A stretch of DNA of 64,000 bases from assembly GCF_018860565.1 (NCBI RefSeq), contig NZ_JAHKPS010000018.1, positions 124,001-188,000 on the forward strand, written 5' to 3'. Below the pieces are notes generated by a model. That model was given only the letters and a program-made list of their open reading frames with translations. It had not been told where the DNA came from and did not search any database. The translations under genes and the position numbers were made by a program. This stretch comes from Winogradskyella psychrotolerans (GTDB lineage: Bacteria > Bacteroidota > Bacteroidia > Flavobacteriales > Flavobacteriaceae). Positions 46,185 to 55,574 of this stretch are shown in pieces; the stretch's first letter is position 1, and every line of letters starts with the position of its first letter.

Positions 46185-47108
46185 ATGAAATACATTGTTT
46201 TCTGTATCACATTTTTCTACTGTACAATTCAAACATTCGCCCAAGAAGATTCAATTTCTAAGTCTTTAAAGATAGAATTACAAACAACTAAATTTAAACG
46301 GGTTGTTATTGAAGCTATTGAAATACCTCTAATAACAAAAAAAGCCGAAGTTGTAGATATTAAAGCTGAACATTGGGATACGACACTTTACAATCCTTAT
46401 GCCAATACCTTTCAAGAGTTTCCACTTGAATTAAGTTTTACAGATAGCACTTATGCCTCTCCTGTTCCTCATAAAAAAGTCGTTACATCACGATATGGTT
46501 GGCGCAGAGGGCGACCTCACAAAGGAATTGATATTGATTTGGTAACTGGAGATACTGTAGTTACTATACTTGATGGTATTGTGCGTTTTGCAAAATATGC
46601 AAATGGGTTTGGAAATGTAATTGTTGTACGCCATTTTAATGGCTTAGAATCTACATACGCACACTTATCACACATTGGTGTTAAAGCTAACGATACAATT
46701 TATAAGGGTCAGTATATAGGCAAAGGTGGCAATACTGGAAACTCTAGAGGTAGTCATTTACACTTAGAACTCAGTTATAAAGGTGAATACATTCATCCGG
46801 AATACCTTTTAGATTTTTCATCTAAAAATGCCATCAGATCACAACACGTTTGGGTGACACAAAAATGGACGCATGCTAGGTTTCACAACTCAAGGCGTGT
46901 CAGTAAAGTAAAAGTTATTAAATCTGCCGATGAAGCTGCATTGGTTAGTTTAATTAAGACTCCAAAAGTGTATGTGGTAAAAAAAGGAGATACGCTTTAT
47001 GGTATTTCGAGACGAAATAATATGTCTGTATCACAACTTTGCAAAACCAATTCCATTAAACAATCGTCTCCATTAAAAATTGGGCAAAAATTAGTTTTAG
47101 AACTCTAA
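46185..47108 (+). CDS. M23 peptidoglycan endopeptidase with LysM domain
   Basis: 307 residues from ATG 46185; upstream in-frame codons start with TTG. The Sec signal ends IQTFAQ. The LytM/M23 domain has HKGIDID (HxxxD), YAHLS and HLHLEL (HxH), the zinc ligands. The C-terminal LysM at ~260-305 (YVVKKGDTLYGISRRNNMSV) binds glycan. It should cut cell-wall cross-links at division or growth. Confidence 0.93.
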   Translation: MKYIVFCITFFYCTIQTFAQEDSISKSLKIELQTTKFKRVVIEAIEIPLITKKAEVVDIKAEHWDTTLYNPYANTFQEFPLELSFTDSTYASPVPHKKVVTSRYGWRRGRPHKGIDIDLVTGDTVVTILDGIVRFAKYANGFGNVIVVRHFNGLESTYAHLSHIGVKANDTIYKGQYIGKGGNTGNSRGSHLHLELSYKGEYIHPEYLLDFSSKNAIRSQHVWVTQKWTHARFHNSRRVSKVKVIKSADEAALVSLIKTPKVYVVKKGDTLYGISRRNNMSVSQLCKTNSIKQSSPLKIGQKLVLEL

Positions 47109-47167
47109 AAAAATAGCCTTTTCATTTATAAATTTCTGTATTTTCGCACTCATTAAATTCATTTTAA

Positions 47168-49396
47168 TTGAAAGTCTGTATTGCCGAAAAACCAAGTGTT
47201 GCTAGAGAAATTGCCTCTGTACTAGGAGCTACCACAAAACGTGATGGCTACTATGAAGGCAATGGCTATGCTGTGACATACACTTTTGGGCATCTTTGTA
47301 CCTTATTTGAGCCTGCCGACTATAAACCTTATTGGAAAAGTTGGGATTTAAACAACTTACCTATGCTTCCTGAAAAGTTTGAGGTTAAGGTGGCTAACAA
47401 TGATGGCATAAAAAAGCAATTCAAGATTGTAAAAAGTTTATTTGATAAAGCAGATGTTGTCATTAACTGTGGTGATGCTGGCCAAGAAGGAGAATTAATT
47501 CAACGTTGGGTAATTAATAAAGCTAACTATAAAGGAAAAGTAGAACGGTTATGGATTTCGTCGTTAACTACTGAAGCTATAAAAGAAGGATTTAAGAATT
47601 TAAAGCCTTCAGAAAATTATGATAACCTGTATTATGCTGGTTTTTCGCGTTCTATTGGAGATTGGCTTTTAGGTATTAATGCCACACGCTTATATACGGT
47701 AAAACATGGAGGTTATAAGCAAGTACTATCTGTTGGACGTGTGCAAACACCAACCTTGGCAATGCTTGTAAATCGGTTTAAGGAAATTGAAAACTTTGTA
47801 CCACAACCGTATTGGGAATTACAAACACTATATAGAGACACCCTTTTTAGTTATGAAGAAGGCCGTTTTCTTAAAATGGAAGATGGTGAAATTTTAGCTA
47901 ATAAAGTCAAAGAACACGAGTTTGAGATTGTATCCACCACTAAAAAGAAAGGGACAGAATACGCACCAAAACTGTTTGATTTAACAGGATTGCAAGTTTA
48001 TTGTAATACGAAATTTGGATTTTCGGCAGACGATACGCTTAAAATAGCTCAGAAATTATATGAAAAAAAAGCGGTGACCTACCCTAGAGTTGATACCACT
48101 TTTTTACCTGATGATGTATATCCTAAAGTAAAAAACATATTATCTAAACTAACTGATTATTCGACTCTTATAACACCTCTTTTAAATAAAAAAATAAAGA
48201 AATCTTCTCGTGTTTTTAATGATAAGAAAGTAACAGATCACCATGCTATTATTCCAACCGGAATGCAAACCCATTTGCAATACAATGAGCAACAAGTTTA
48301 CGACATTATTGTAAAGCGTTTTATAGCTGTTTTTTATGACGATTGTAAAGTATCAAACACTACAGTTATAGGAAAAGCGGCTGATGTTAATTTTAAAACC
48401 ACAGGAAAAGAAATTTTATCTAAAGGATGGCGTGTTGTTTTTGAGTCTGAAAAGTCCAACAAAAAAGAGGATGCCTTACTGCCTACTTTTGTAAAAGGTG
48501 AAAAAGGACCTCATGAACCTTCATTTATAGAGAAACAGACAAAAGCACCAAATCAATATACAGAAGCGACTCTCCTACGAGCAATGGAAACCGCAGGAAA
48601 GCAAGTTGAAGATGAAGAGCTTAGAGATTTAATGAAAGAAAATGGTATTGGACGTCCATCTACACGAGCCAATATTATTGAAACACTGTTTAGACGGAAA
48701 TATATAAAGCGAAATAAAAAACAAATATTACCTACGGTAACAGGAATTCAACTTATTGATACAATTCAGAATGAATTGCTTAAATCTGCCGAACTTACGG
48801 GTTCTTGGGAAAAGCAATTAAAAGATATAGAAAAAGGTGAGTTTAGCGCAAGTGCTTTTATTAGGGGAATGAAACGCATGGTTGATGCCCTGGTTTATGA
48901 AGTCCGAAGTGAAAAGGTACAAACTCGAATTTCGGCGGTAAATAATAAACCTGTAGGAAAACCAAAATCGAAAGCAAAAACGAAATCAAAGTCCCAATCG
49001 TTAGTTGGTAATTCTTGTCCTAAATGTAAAACGGGTTCTTTATTAAAAGGGAAATCGGCTTATGGCTGTAACCTTTATGGTAAATCTTGCGATTTTACCT
49101 TACCATTTCGATTTGGTGACAAGAAAATTTCTGAAAAACAATTTATTAGATTATTAACTAAAGGATCTACTGTAAACTTAAAAGGCTTTAAAATTGAAGG
49201 CAGTTCTCAGGAAGGTTTATTACGCTTTGATACTGATTTTAAATTAAAATTTGAACCAAAGCAAACCGTAAAAAAATCAACAATTAAAACCGGTGATGTT
49301 TGTCCTAAGTGTAAAACAGGGAAAATACTACAAGGCAAAACAGCTTTTGGTTGTAGTAATTATAAGGTAGGTTGTGATTTTAGAGTTAATTTTTAA
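47168..49396 (+). CDS. topB: DNA topoisomerase III
   Basis: 742 residues from a TTG codon; the family N-terminus KVCIAEKPSVAREIA follows at once. Toprim acidic residues are in INCGDAGQEGELIQR. The catalytic tyrosine lies in AVTYPRVDTTFLP near residue 306. Two C-terminal zinc-ribbon-like repeats (CPKCKTGSLLKGKSAYGC, then CPKCKTGKILQGKTAFGC) follow. It is a type IA decatenase acting in recombination and replication. Confidence 0.95.
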   Translation: MKVCIAEKPSVAREIASVLGATTKRDGYYEGNGYAVTYTFGHLCTLFEPADYKPYWKSWDLNNLPMLPEKFEVKVANNDGIKKQFKIVKSLFDKADVVINCGDAGQEGELIQRWVINKANYKGKVERLWISSLTTEAIKEGFKNLKPSENYDNLYYAGFSRSIGDWLLGINATRLYTVKHGGYKQVLSVGRVQTPTLAMLVNRFKEIENFVPQPYWELQTLYRDTLFSYEEGRFLKMEDGEILANKVKEHEFEIVSTTKKKGTEYAPKLFDLTGLQVYCNTKFGFSADDTLKIAQKLYEKKAVTYPRVDTTFLPDDVYPKVKNILSKLTDYSTLITPLLNKKIKKSSRVFNDKKVTDHHAIIPTGMQTHLQYNEQQVYDIIVKRFIAVFYDDCKVSNTTVIGKAADVNFKTTGKEILSKGWRVVFESEKSNKKEDALLPTFVKGEKGPHEPSFIEKQTKAPNQYTEATLLRAMETAGKQVEDEELRDLMKENGIGRPSTRANIIETLFRRKYIKRNKKQILPTVTGIQLIDTIQNELLKSAELTGSWEKQLKDIEKGEFSASAFIRGMKRMVDALVYEVRSEKVQTRISAVNNKPVGKPKSKAKTKSKSQSLVGNSCPKCKTGSLLKGKSAYGCNLYGKSCDFTLPFRFGDKKISEKQFIRLLTKGSTVNLKGFKIEGSSQEGLLRFDTDFKLKFEPKQTVKKSTIKTGDVCPKCKTGKILQGKTAFGCSNYKVGCDFRVNF

Positions 49397-49397
49397 T

Positions 49398-49856
49398 TCA
49401 TCTTACAGGAACATAAAAGTCCTCTTCAGAATCCGGACTTCCATTTTTATACTTTTCGCCCATAATTTGAAAATGTGGTCTATTATCAATTGTGTATCCA
49501 GAATGTGGTAACCATTTCTTCATGATTTGCTCATAGGTTTTAGAAGCATCCATGCCTTTATGAAGACACAATGCGTACGCACCTTTAGGAATTGTAAACG
49601 ACTTCATACCTTCTGGTATGTGATCTAAATTTTTAACTTCAACACAAGCCCAAATATCAAATGGTTTTTCTATAGTATTAAAATCATTATAAACTTGTAA
49701 CGCTATAAATTCGTTATTCAACCTATTATGAATTTCTCTATGTCTTGGCATAAAACGTTTCCATAAGGCAACAATATTACCAAACTCATTATGATGCATA
49801 GCGCTTTTTATTCCAACGACTATTTTGCTTTCAATTGTTATTATTTGTGGATGCAT
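49398..49856 (-). CDS. GyrI-like (AraC effector-binding) domain protein
   Basis: 152 residues from ATG 49856; the nine codons upstream coincide with a terminator and are discarded. The GyrI-like SHS2 fold is recognisable: PQIITIESKIVVGIKSAMHH at the start, ALWKRFMPRH, and the late PKGAYALCLHKGM and HFQIMGEKYK. It is a stand-alone small-molecule-binding domain that may sequester or hydrolyse compounds. It ends 2 bp from the convergent topB gene. Confidence 0.85.
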   Translation of the reverse strand: MHPQIITIESKIVVGIKSAMHHNEFGNIVALWKRFMPRHREIHNRLNNEFIALQVYNDFNTIEKPFDIWACVEVKNLDHIPEGMKSFTIPKGAYALCLHKGMDASKTYEQIMKKWLPHSGYTIDNRPHFQIMGEKYKNGSPDSEEDFYVPVR

Positions 49857-49874
49857 AAAAAAGAAATATAAAAA

Positions 49875-49903
49875 AACCATCATAAGTATTAATTATGATG
49901 GTT
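49875..49903 (-). terminator. rho-independent terminator
   Basis: On the minus strand AACCATCATAA-ttaatac-TTATGATGGTT is followed by a T-run. It ends the cold-shock gene at 49927. Confidence 0.88.
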
Positions 49904-49926
49904 CTACATATGATATTTAAGGTATA

Positions 49927-50388
49927 CTATTTAACTAGTTTTACTCTAACGGCATTCATACCACGTTGTCCTTTCTCTAACTCGAAAGTAACCTTGTCGT
50001 TTTCTGCAATTTCATCAATAATACCACTGACGTGTGTAAAGTGCTTTTCGTTAGTTTCTGTATCTATAATAAAACCAAAACCTTTTGAACTGTCGTAGAA
50101 AGAAACTTTCCCGTTTCTGATTGGATCAAACGGATCTTCGTCAGATTCTTCTTTTGTAGGAATACCTATAACAATATTTTTTGCTTTTACTTTAACCTTC
50201 ATAGAAGGATCTGGAGGTGTATCTGTAAGGTTTCCGTTATGATCTACATAAGCCAAAGGGATACCACCTGTTCCGTGTTCTTCTTTTTCGAGTTTACGCG
50301 CTTCCATTTTCTTACGCTTATCCTCTCTCTTTTTTAATCTCTTTTTTTCTTTTTCGCTTTTACTAAAAGTTTGTTGTGATTTAGCCAT
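49927..50388 (-). CDS. cold-shock domain protein with long basic N-terminus
   Basis: 153 residues. Residues 1-45 are almost all Lys, Glu and Arg (EKKRLKKREDKRKKMEARK), a charged single helix. A linker of ~40 follows. The C-terminal CSD (90-153) has KGFGFI and KHFTHVSGI. The added arm suggests ribosome or RNA anchoring. Monocistronic with its own terminator. Confidence 0.9.
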   Translation of the reverse strand: MAKSQQTFSKSEKEKKRLKKREDKRKKMEARKLEKEEHGTGGIPLAYVDHNGNLTDTPPDPSMKVKVKAKNIVIGIPTKEESDEDPFDPIRNGKVSFYDSSKGFGFIIDTETNEKHFTHVSGIIDEIAENDKVTFELEKGQRGMNAVRVKLVK

Positions 50389-50549
50389 TCGTTGTTTTAA
50401 AAATTAATATGTGTGTGCTTATGAAAATATTGCTAATGCAGACAAGTTAATTAACTTAACAATGAATCGTATTAAAATCTAGTAAAATAACTTAAGAAAA
50501 AAGTTACTTGTGTAGTATATTTTCAATAAACTAGTTGCAAAGATACAAT

Positions 50550-51011
50550 TTATATCCTTTCAATCTTTCCTGTTTGAGTAATATTATTAACACCAGACTT
50601 TAAGGTTAAAAATGCATTGCCATTTGCTTTAATTATAATGTGAAACTTGTCTTCTTCAACATTAAACTCAATCACAATTTGCTGTGCATCATCATTAAAA
50701 GATGTTTTATAATTTGTGATTTTATTCTTTGAGGTATCTGTTAAAAATGTGTAAGTACCTAATGAGCTTAGTGTTCCGCTAATATTATCAGACTCAATTT
50801 TTAGCGTATTAGAATCTGCTTCTAACCTTTGTCTTTCTTTATTGTTATAAACAACTAAACCTACAAATTGATATTGTTGTGCTTTAATAGCTGTTTTAGA
50901 GCTGTGATATGTTGAAGCAAATATTTCCTTTTGACTTGGTTTTGATTGCGCACTTGTAATGGTTGTTGCAGAAAAACATAGAAGTAAGGCTAAATAAATA
51001 ATTTTTTTCAT
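50550..51011 (-). CDS. DUF4251 domain protein, exported
   Basis: 153 residues with a Sec signal ending ATTITSAQ. The body matches DUF4251 (KAQQYQFVGLVVYNNKERQR, then FNDDAQQIVIEFNVEEDKFH), a Bacteroidota-specific periplasmic beta-rich family of unknown role. It lies 2 bp downstream of the zinc-metalloprotease gene on the same strand, so the two are one operon. Confidence 0.88.
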   Translation of the reverse strand: MKKIIYLALLLCFSATTITSAQSKPSQKEIFASTYHSSKTAIKAQQYQFVGLVVYNNKERQRLEADSNTLKIESDNISGTLSSLGTYTFLTDTSKNKITNYKTSFNDDAQQIVIEFNVEEDKFHIIIKANGNAFLTLKSGVNNITQTGKIERI

Positions 51012-51013
51012 GA

Positions 51014-53440
51014 TTATTTTAGGTCTAAAATTAAATTAATTCGTTCGATACCATCTCTATAATGGTATTTGGTTTCTGTGTTTACATTAGTTTTTGAAGC
51101 TGAAGTAAGCATACGCTTTACTATATTTAACTCACCTCTAACCAGAGCTCTAACATCAGACTGATTAACATTGTAATACTGTCTGCTGCGATTTGAATCT
51201 AAATCTTTGGTCATTAAATTTGCCATAGTATCTAAATACACACGCTGCAAGTTACGTCTAAAAACTGAAACATTCAATCCTGAATCTACTTCAGACCATA
51301 TTCCTGAACGTAAATCTCTTAACATTTCTAAAGCCGAATAGCTATTAGCATCCATTGCATTATGATGTATTAGCCTTCCTAAACGTTCAAAATGCAATAA
51401 ATTATTTAAATGTCTAGACTGTAAACTTCTTATGCGATCTGTATAACCAGCATAATTTATATTCTGAAGTATGGACTTATCAATTAGCCATGTTGGAGTT
51501 TCAAATGCGTTTTTATGCAACCATTGTATTGCCGACTTTTGATATGTTTTAGATACAGGATTATAAACCATGCCTCCTTGTGACGGATTTTTAGTTTCTT
51601 CTACTACTCCACCAACATGTGTAACCACATGACCAATATATCGACTCCATACGCTAAGCATTTCACCATAAAGCTCTTCTAAGTCTTCATAATTATCTGT
51701 TTGATCACTTGTCCAACTTGGTAAATTTTTAGCGACTATTTTTAAATTTTTAAGTCCATATGTACTCGCCTTAATACTATTGTTTCCTATATCTTCCGTT
51801 TGTGCTGTAGGATCATAACTACCGCGACCTCCAAATTTGTAAATAGGATTACCTGCCTTTTCCATCACCCAACCATTTAATATGGCTTTTTCATCGTCTG
51901 CAGATTTTGCTCCGTCAATATATCTATACCCATAATTAATTGCGTATTCATCGTAAGGTCCTAACTGTCTTACAAATCTTATATTTTCGTCACCAGGTTG
52001 CGCTATATAATTATATCGAGCATAATCCATAATGGTTGCTGCAATACCATATTTTTGCGTAAACGCACCATCTCTATAACTTTCTACATCATAGGCGTAA
52101 CTTGCACTCATATTATGTGGTAAACCCAAAGTATGACCAACCTCATGAGCAATAACCATTTTCATCATTTCACCAATTTCTTCATCTGGAGTATTTAAGG
52201 TTCTTGCTAATGGATTTGCTGCACCAGTTTCTAATAAGTAACGGTTACGGTACGAACGTAAATGGTTATGATACCAAATAATATCACTTTCAATAATCTC
52301 ACCACTTCTTGGATCTGAGACGCTTGGTCCTGTGGCATTTCTTGTAGTACTCGCTACATATCTTACTACAGAATATCTAATATCTTCAGGACTAAAATCC
52401 GGATCTTCTTCTTTAGTCGGTGGATCTTTTGCAATAATTGCATTTTTAAATCCAGCAGCTTCAAAAGCTTTTTGCCAAAGCTCTATACCTTCTTTCATAT
52501 ACGACCTAAACTTCATTGGAGTTGCTGGGTCTAAATAATAAACAATAGGTTTTACAGGTTCAACTAACTCTCCTCTATTATAAGCTTCAATATCTTTAGG
52601 GATTAATTTCCAACGTCTTAAATAAGTTTTTCTATCCGATTTTAATTCTTCGCTACTGTAGTCGTATTTACTTAAAGTAAACCAACCTACACGATCATCA
52701 TAAAGTCGTGGTTGCATTGGCGTTTCTGGCAAAAGAATCATAGATTGATTCATTTGTATACTAATTGTTTCATCTCCTGTATTTACTGGAGGGTTTGAAG
52801 CGTTATAGGTAAAATCTTGTATAACTTCTATATTTTCCGGGAAGCTCTTAACCGAATTGATAAAACTTCTTGATTTATCTAAATTCTTAACTTTGTAAGT
52901 CGATCTTAATCTTGACGATAATCCACTAATGGCTTTCACATCTGATCCATAAAAGCTGGTTACATCTATAACTACAGCAGAAGAATCTTTAGAAAACGCA
53001 GCAATGTCAAAAGCATATAAGGTGGGCTCGTAATTATTAGACTTTACAGATACGTTAATAGGTAAACTATCTGCAGCAACAGCGCTAGATGATTTTTCTT
53101 TAATGAGAATTTTATCTTTAAAACGCTCCCAATTAATCATACGTGTATTGGTTTTTGTCCCAGCATTTACATAACCACCACCTAAGTTTGAAGGTAATTT
53201 AGAAAAACGACTTACCAACAACATATCTGTATTTAAATATGCCATTGGGATTTCAAAATAGTACTTCTCTCCCACTAAATACACATCAAATAGCCCTTCA
53301 TCTGAAATGGCTTCTTTTGTAATGACTTTATCGTAATCTTTTATTTTTTCATTACTTTTTTTAGATGGTTGTGTTTTTACCTGTGCTGTGTTGTTTTTTG
53401 TTTTTTTCTTGCTTGCCGTTTGCGCTGTTGCACAGGACAA
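51014..53440 (-). CDS. zinc-dependent metalloprotease (DUF5117/DUF5118 type), signal peptide out of frame
   Basis: 808 codons from a TTG at 53440. Metzincin ligands are in AHEVGHTLGLPHNM near residue 465. DUF5117/5118-type N- and C-terminal domains flank it, the usual build of these large Bacteroidota proteases. The coding frame begins SCATAQT, the end of a signal peptide. The expected start ATG at 53483 (MRKTLTLTLCSFIY) is in another frame, 43 bases upstream of 53440. A one-base gain or two-base loss near 53441-53446 would explain this. Export of the product is doubtful unless the shift is a sequencing error. Confidence 0.85.
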   Translation of the reverse strand: MSCATAQTASKKKTKNNTAQVKTQPSKKSNEKIKDYDKVITKEAISDEGLFDVYLVGEKYYFEIPMAYLNTDMLLVSRFSKLPSNLGGGYVNAGTKTNTRMINWERFKDKILIKEKSSSAVAADSLPINVSVKSNNYEPTLYAFDIAAFSKDSSAVVIDVTSFYGSDVKAISGLSSRLRSTYKVKNLDKSRSFINSVKSFPENIEVIQDFTYNASNPPVNTGDETISIQMNQSMILLPETPMQPRLYDDRVGWFTLSKYDYSSEELKSDRKTYLRRWKLIPKDIEAYNRGELVEPVKPIVYYLDPATPMKFRSYMKEGIELWQKAFEAAGFKNAIIAKDPPTKEEDPDFSPEDIRYSVVRYVASTTRNATGPSVSDPRSGEIIESDIIWYHNHLRSYRNRYLLETGAANPLARTLNTPDEEIGEMMKMVIAHEVGHTLGLPHNMSASYAYDVESYRDGAFTQKYGIAATIMDYARYNYIAQPGDENIRFVRQLGPYDEYAINYGYRYIDGAKSADDEKAILNGWVMEKAGNPIYKFGGRGSYDPTAQTEDIGNNSIKASTYGLKNLKIVAKNLPSWTSDQTDNYEDLEELYGEMLSVWSRYIGHVVTHVGGVVEETKNPSQGGMVYNPVSKTYQKSAIQWLHKNAFETPTWLIDKSILQNINYAGYTDRIRSLQSRHLNNLLHFERLGRLIHHNAMDANSYSALEMLRDLRSGIWSEVDSGLNVSVFRRNLQRVYLDTMANLMTKDLDSNRSRQYYNVNQSDVRALVRGELNIVKRMLTSASKTNVNTETKYHYRDGIERINLILDLK

Positions 53441-53595
53441 TATAGATGAATGAACAGAGTGTTAGTGTTAGAGTTTTTCTCATGAATTAAAATGCTAATA
53501 GATTAAAGATATTGCTAAATATAAATAATAGAATTTTAGTTTTACCAAATTTCTTAAAAGCTGTTAAAATCTTCTCTTATTACTTAATTCTAAAG

Positions 53596-53603
53596 TATTT
53601 TTG
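53596..53603 (+). promoter_or_regulatory. -7 promoter element TATTTTTG
   Basis: Perfect TAnnTTTG match, 16 bp before ATG 53620. It supports that start over the open frame reaching back to 53512. Confidence 0.6.
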
Positions 53604-53619
53604 CACAAAATTTAATATC

Positions 53620-53916
53620 ATGCTAAAATTATTGCCTGTCTTTAGAATTGTGGCTTTACTAGAAGGTGTTTCCTATATCTTATTATTGTTTATTGCTACT
53701 CCAATAAAGTATTTATATGAAGACCCACAATATGTGAAATTATTAGGAATGCCACACGGTATTTTATTTATGGCTTATGTTGTAATAGCCGTTTTAATTA
53801 GCTCAGACATGAAATGGCCAACAAGAACACTTTGGATTATTTTATTGGCTTCTATTATTCCTTTTGGAACTTTTTATATTGAAAAAAAATACTTAAACAA
53901 GTCTAAACGTGCTTAA
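53620..53916 (+). CDS. DUF3817 small membrane protein
   Basis: 98 residues with three membrane helices (IVALLEGVSYILLLFI, GILFMAYVVIAVLI, IILLASIIPFGTFYI). The RIVALLEG-SYILLL and KLLGMPHGILFM segments are the DUF3817 signature (the domain also heads YdzA-like proteins). Function is unknown. It overlaps the MscS gene by 8 bp. Confidence 0.88.
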   Translation: MLKLLPVFRIVALLEGVSYILLLFIATPIKYLYEDPQYVKLLGMPHGILFMAYVVIAVLISSDMKWPTRTLWIILLASIIPFGTFYIEKKYLNKSKRA

Positions 53917-55147
53917 TATTAAACACATCTTATACGATATTTTAATAGAAAATGGCTTATCTGAAGATACTGCAATGTATCTTAATATGCTTGGACTTCT
54001 CCTGGCTCTTTTAATTTTAGCCTTTATTGTTGATTATATTACCAAACGTCTACTTTGGCGGTTCTCGGCAAGTGTAGCTAAACGCACTAAAACAGATTTC
54101 GACAATATACTTATTACCAATAAGTTACCTAGAAATGTAGCACATATAATTCCTTTATTAATTTTAATTGAATTTGTACCTCAGGTATTTTCGGATTTTG
54201 AAACTGCAAATAATATAATTGAAAAAACCTTGGTAATTATTACCATTGTATTAACACTTCAAATTATAAGAAGTTTTTTAAGTTCTATTAAAGATTACCT
54301 TAAAACATTACCTAATTACAAAGACAAGCCTATTGACAGTTATGTACAAGTCTTTATGATTTTTGCTTGGCTTCTTGGCTTATTTTCAATTTTAGCCATT
54401 ATAACAGGTGTCTCTTTTATTAAATTTGCGACGACATTAGGTGCTGCTTCTGCTGTTATAATCTTAATTTTTAAAGATACCATTTTAGGTTTTGTAGCCA
54501 GCATCCAAGTCTCTATAAACGATATGGTAAGGATTGGAGATTGGATTACCTTTGAGAAATATGGTGCTGATGGTGATGTTATTGAAATTAACTTAGCCAC
54601 TGTAAAAGTTCAAAACTGGGATAAAACAATAACAACAATTCCTACTTATGCTTTAATTTCAGATTCGTTTAAGAACTGGAGAGGTATGATGGATTCTGGC
54701 GGACGACGAATTAAACGCTCAGTGATTATAAAGACCTCTACCATTAACTTTTTATCTGCTGAAGACATTGAACGTTTTAGCAAGATTCAATTGGTTTCAG
54801 AGTATTTAAAAACACGTTCTACAGAAATAAATACTTATAATGCACAACACAATATAGATAAGTCTGTTTTAATTAACGGACGAAACCTAACCAACTTTGG
54901 TGTGTTTAGAAAATACCTTCAAACGTATATTGAAAACCATTCTGCCATAAATAAAGATATGACATTAATGGTGCGTCAACTAGAACCCACTTCACAAGGA
55001 TTTCCGTTGGAAATCTATGCCTTTAGCAGTGATCAACGATGGAAAAATTATGAGTATATATTAGGTGATATCTTTGACCATGTCCTCGCATCTGTAAACT
55101 ATTTTGATTTAGAAATTTACGAGCTGTCTTTGGGTAACAAAAGTTAA
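53909..55147 (+). CDS. mechanosensitive ion channel (MscS family)
   Basis: 412 residues from a GTG codon overlapping the previous stop. Five hydrophobic segments. The pore-lining TM3 and beta domain start near residue 170 (FATTLGAASAVIILIFKDTILGF) and continue GDWITFEKYGADGDVIEI. The C-terminal vestibule is extended. It is of the YbdG-like medium-size class. It releases solutes upon osmotic downshock. Cotranscribed with the DUF3817 gene. Confidence 0.9.
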   Translation: MLNIKHILYDILIENGLSEDTAMYLNMLGLLLALLILAFIVDYITKRLLWRFSASVAKRTKTDFDNILITNKLPRNVAHIIPLLILIEFVPQVFSDFETANNIIEKTLVIITIVLTLQIIRSFLSSIKDYLKTLPNYKDKPIDSYVQVFMIFAWLLGLFSILAIITGVSFIKFATTLGAASAVIILIFKDTILGFVASIQVSINDMVRIGDWITFEKYGADGDVIEINLATVKVQNWDKTITTIPTYALISDSFKNWRGMMDSGGRRIKRSVIIKTSTINFLSAEDIERFSKIQLVSEYLKTRSTEINTYNAQHNIDKSVLINGRNLTNFGVFRKYLQTYIENHSAINKDMTLMVRQLEPTSQGFPLEIYAFSSDQRWKNYEYILGDIFDHVLASVNYFDLEIYELSLGNKS

Positions 55148-55155
55148 GAACAGAT

Positions 55156-55563
55156 TTATAATCTATCTTTAACATACTCCACTTGTGTTTTGCCATGTGG
55201 TGCAGGTTTTCCGTCGGCTCCCAAATTAACCATAACAATATTATCTACGGTTAGTATGGTTTCTCTGGTCATTTTATTTCTGGCTTCGCATTTTAATGTT
55301 AGCGATGTTTTACCAAATTTTAGTACTTCAATTCCTAGTTCTACAATATCTCCTTGTACCGCAGAACTCATAAAGTTGATTTCAGATATAAATTTAGTAA
55401 CAATTTTTGAATTTTCGAACTGAATGATGGTATAAAGCGCAGCTTCTTCATCTATCCATGCTAAAAGTTGTCCTCCAAATAAAGAACCATTAGGATTTAA
55501 ATCTTCGGGTTTCACCCATTTTCTTGTATGAAATCTCATATTTTTATTGTTGTTATTAGCCAT
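55156..55563 (-). CDS. acyl-CoA thioesterase, hotdog fold
   Basis: 135 residues. The hotdog helix appears as NPNGSLFGGQLLAWIDEEA, with DIVELGIEVLKFGKTSLTLK after it, as in YciA/BFIT-type thioesterases. The catalytic Asp/Glu lies in WIDEEAAL. It hydrolyses acyl-CoA in the cytosol. It is 11 bp downstream of the DUF72 gene on the same strand, a likely operon. Confidence 0.9.
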   Translation of the reverse strand: MANNNNKNMRFHTRKWVKPEDLNPNGSLFGGQLLAWIDEEAALYTIIQFENSKIVTKFISEINFMSSAVQGDIVELGIEVLKFGKTSLTLKCEARNKMTRETILTVDNIVMVNLGADGKPAPHGKTQVEYVKDRL

Positions 55564-55574
55564 CTTAATATGTT

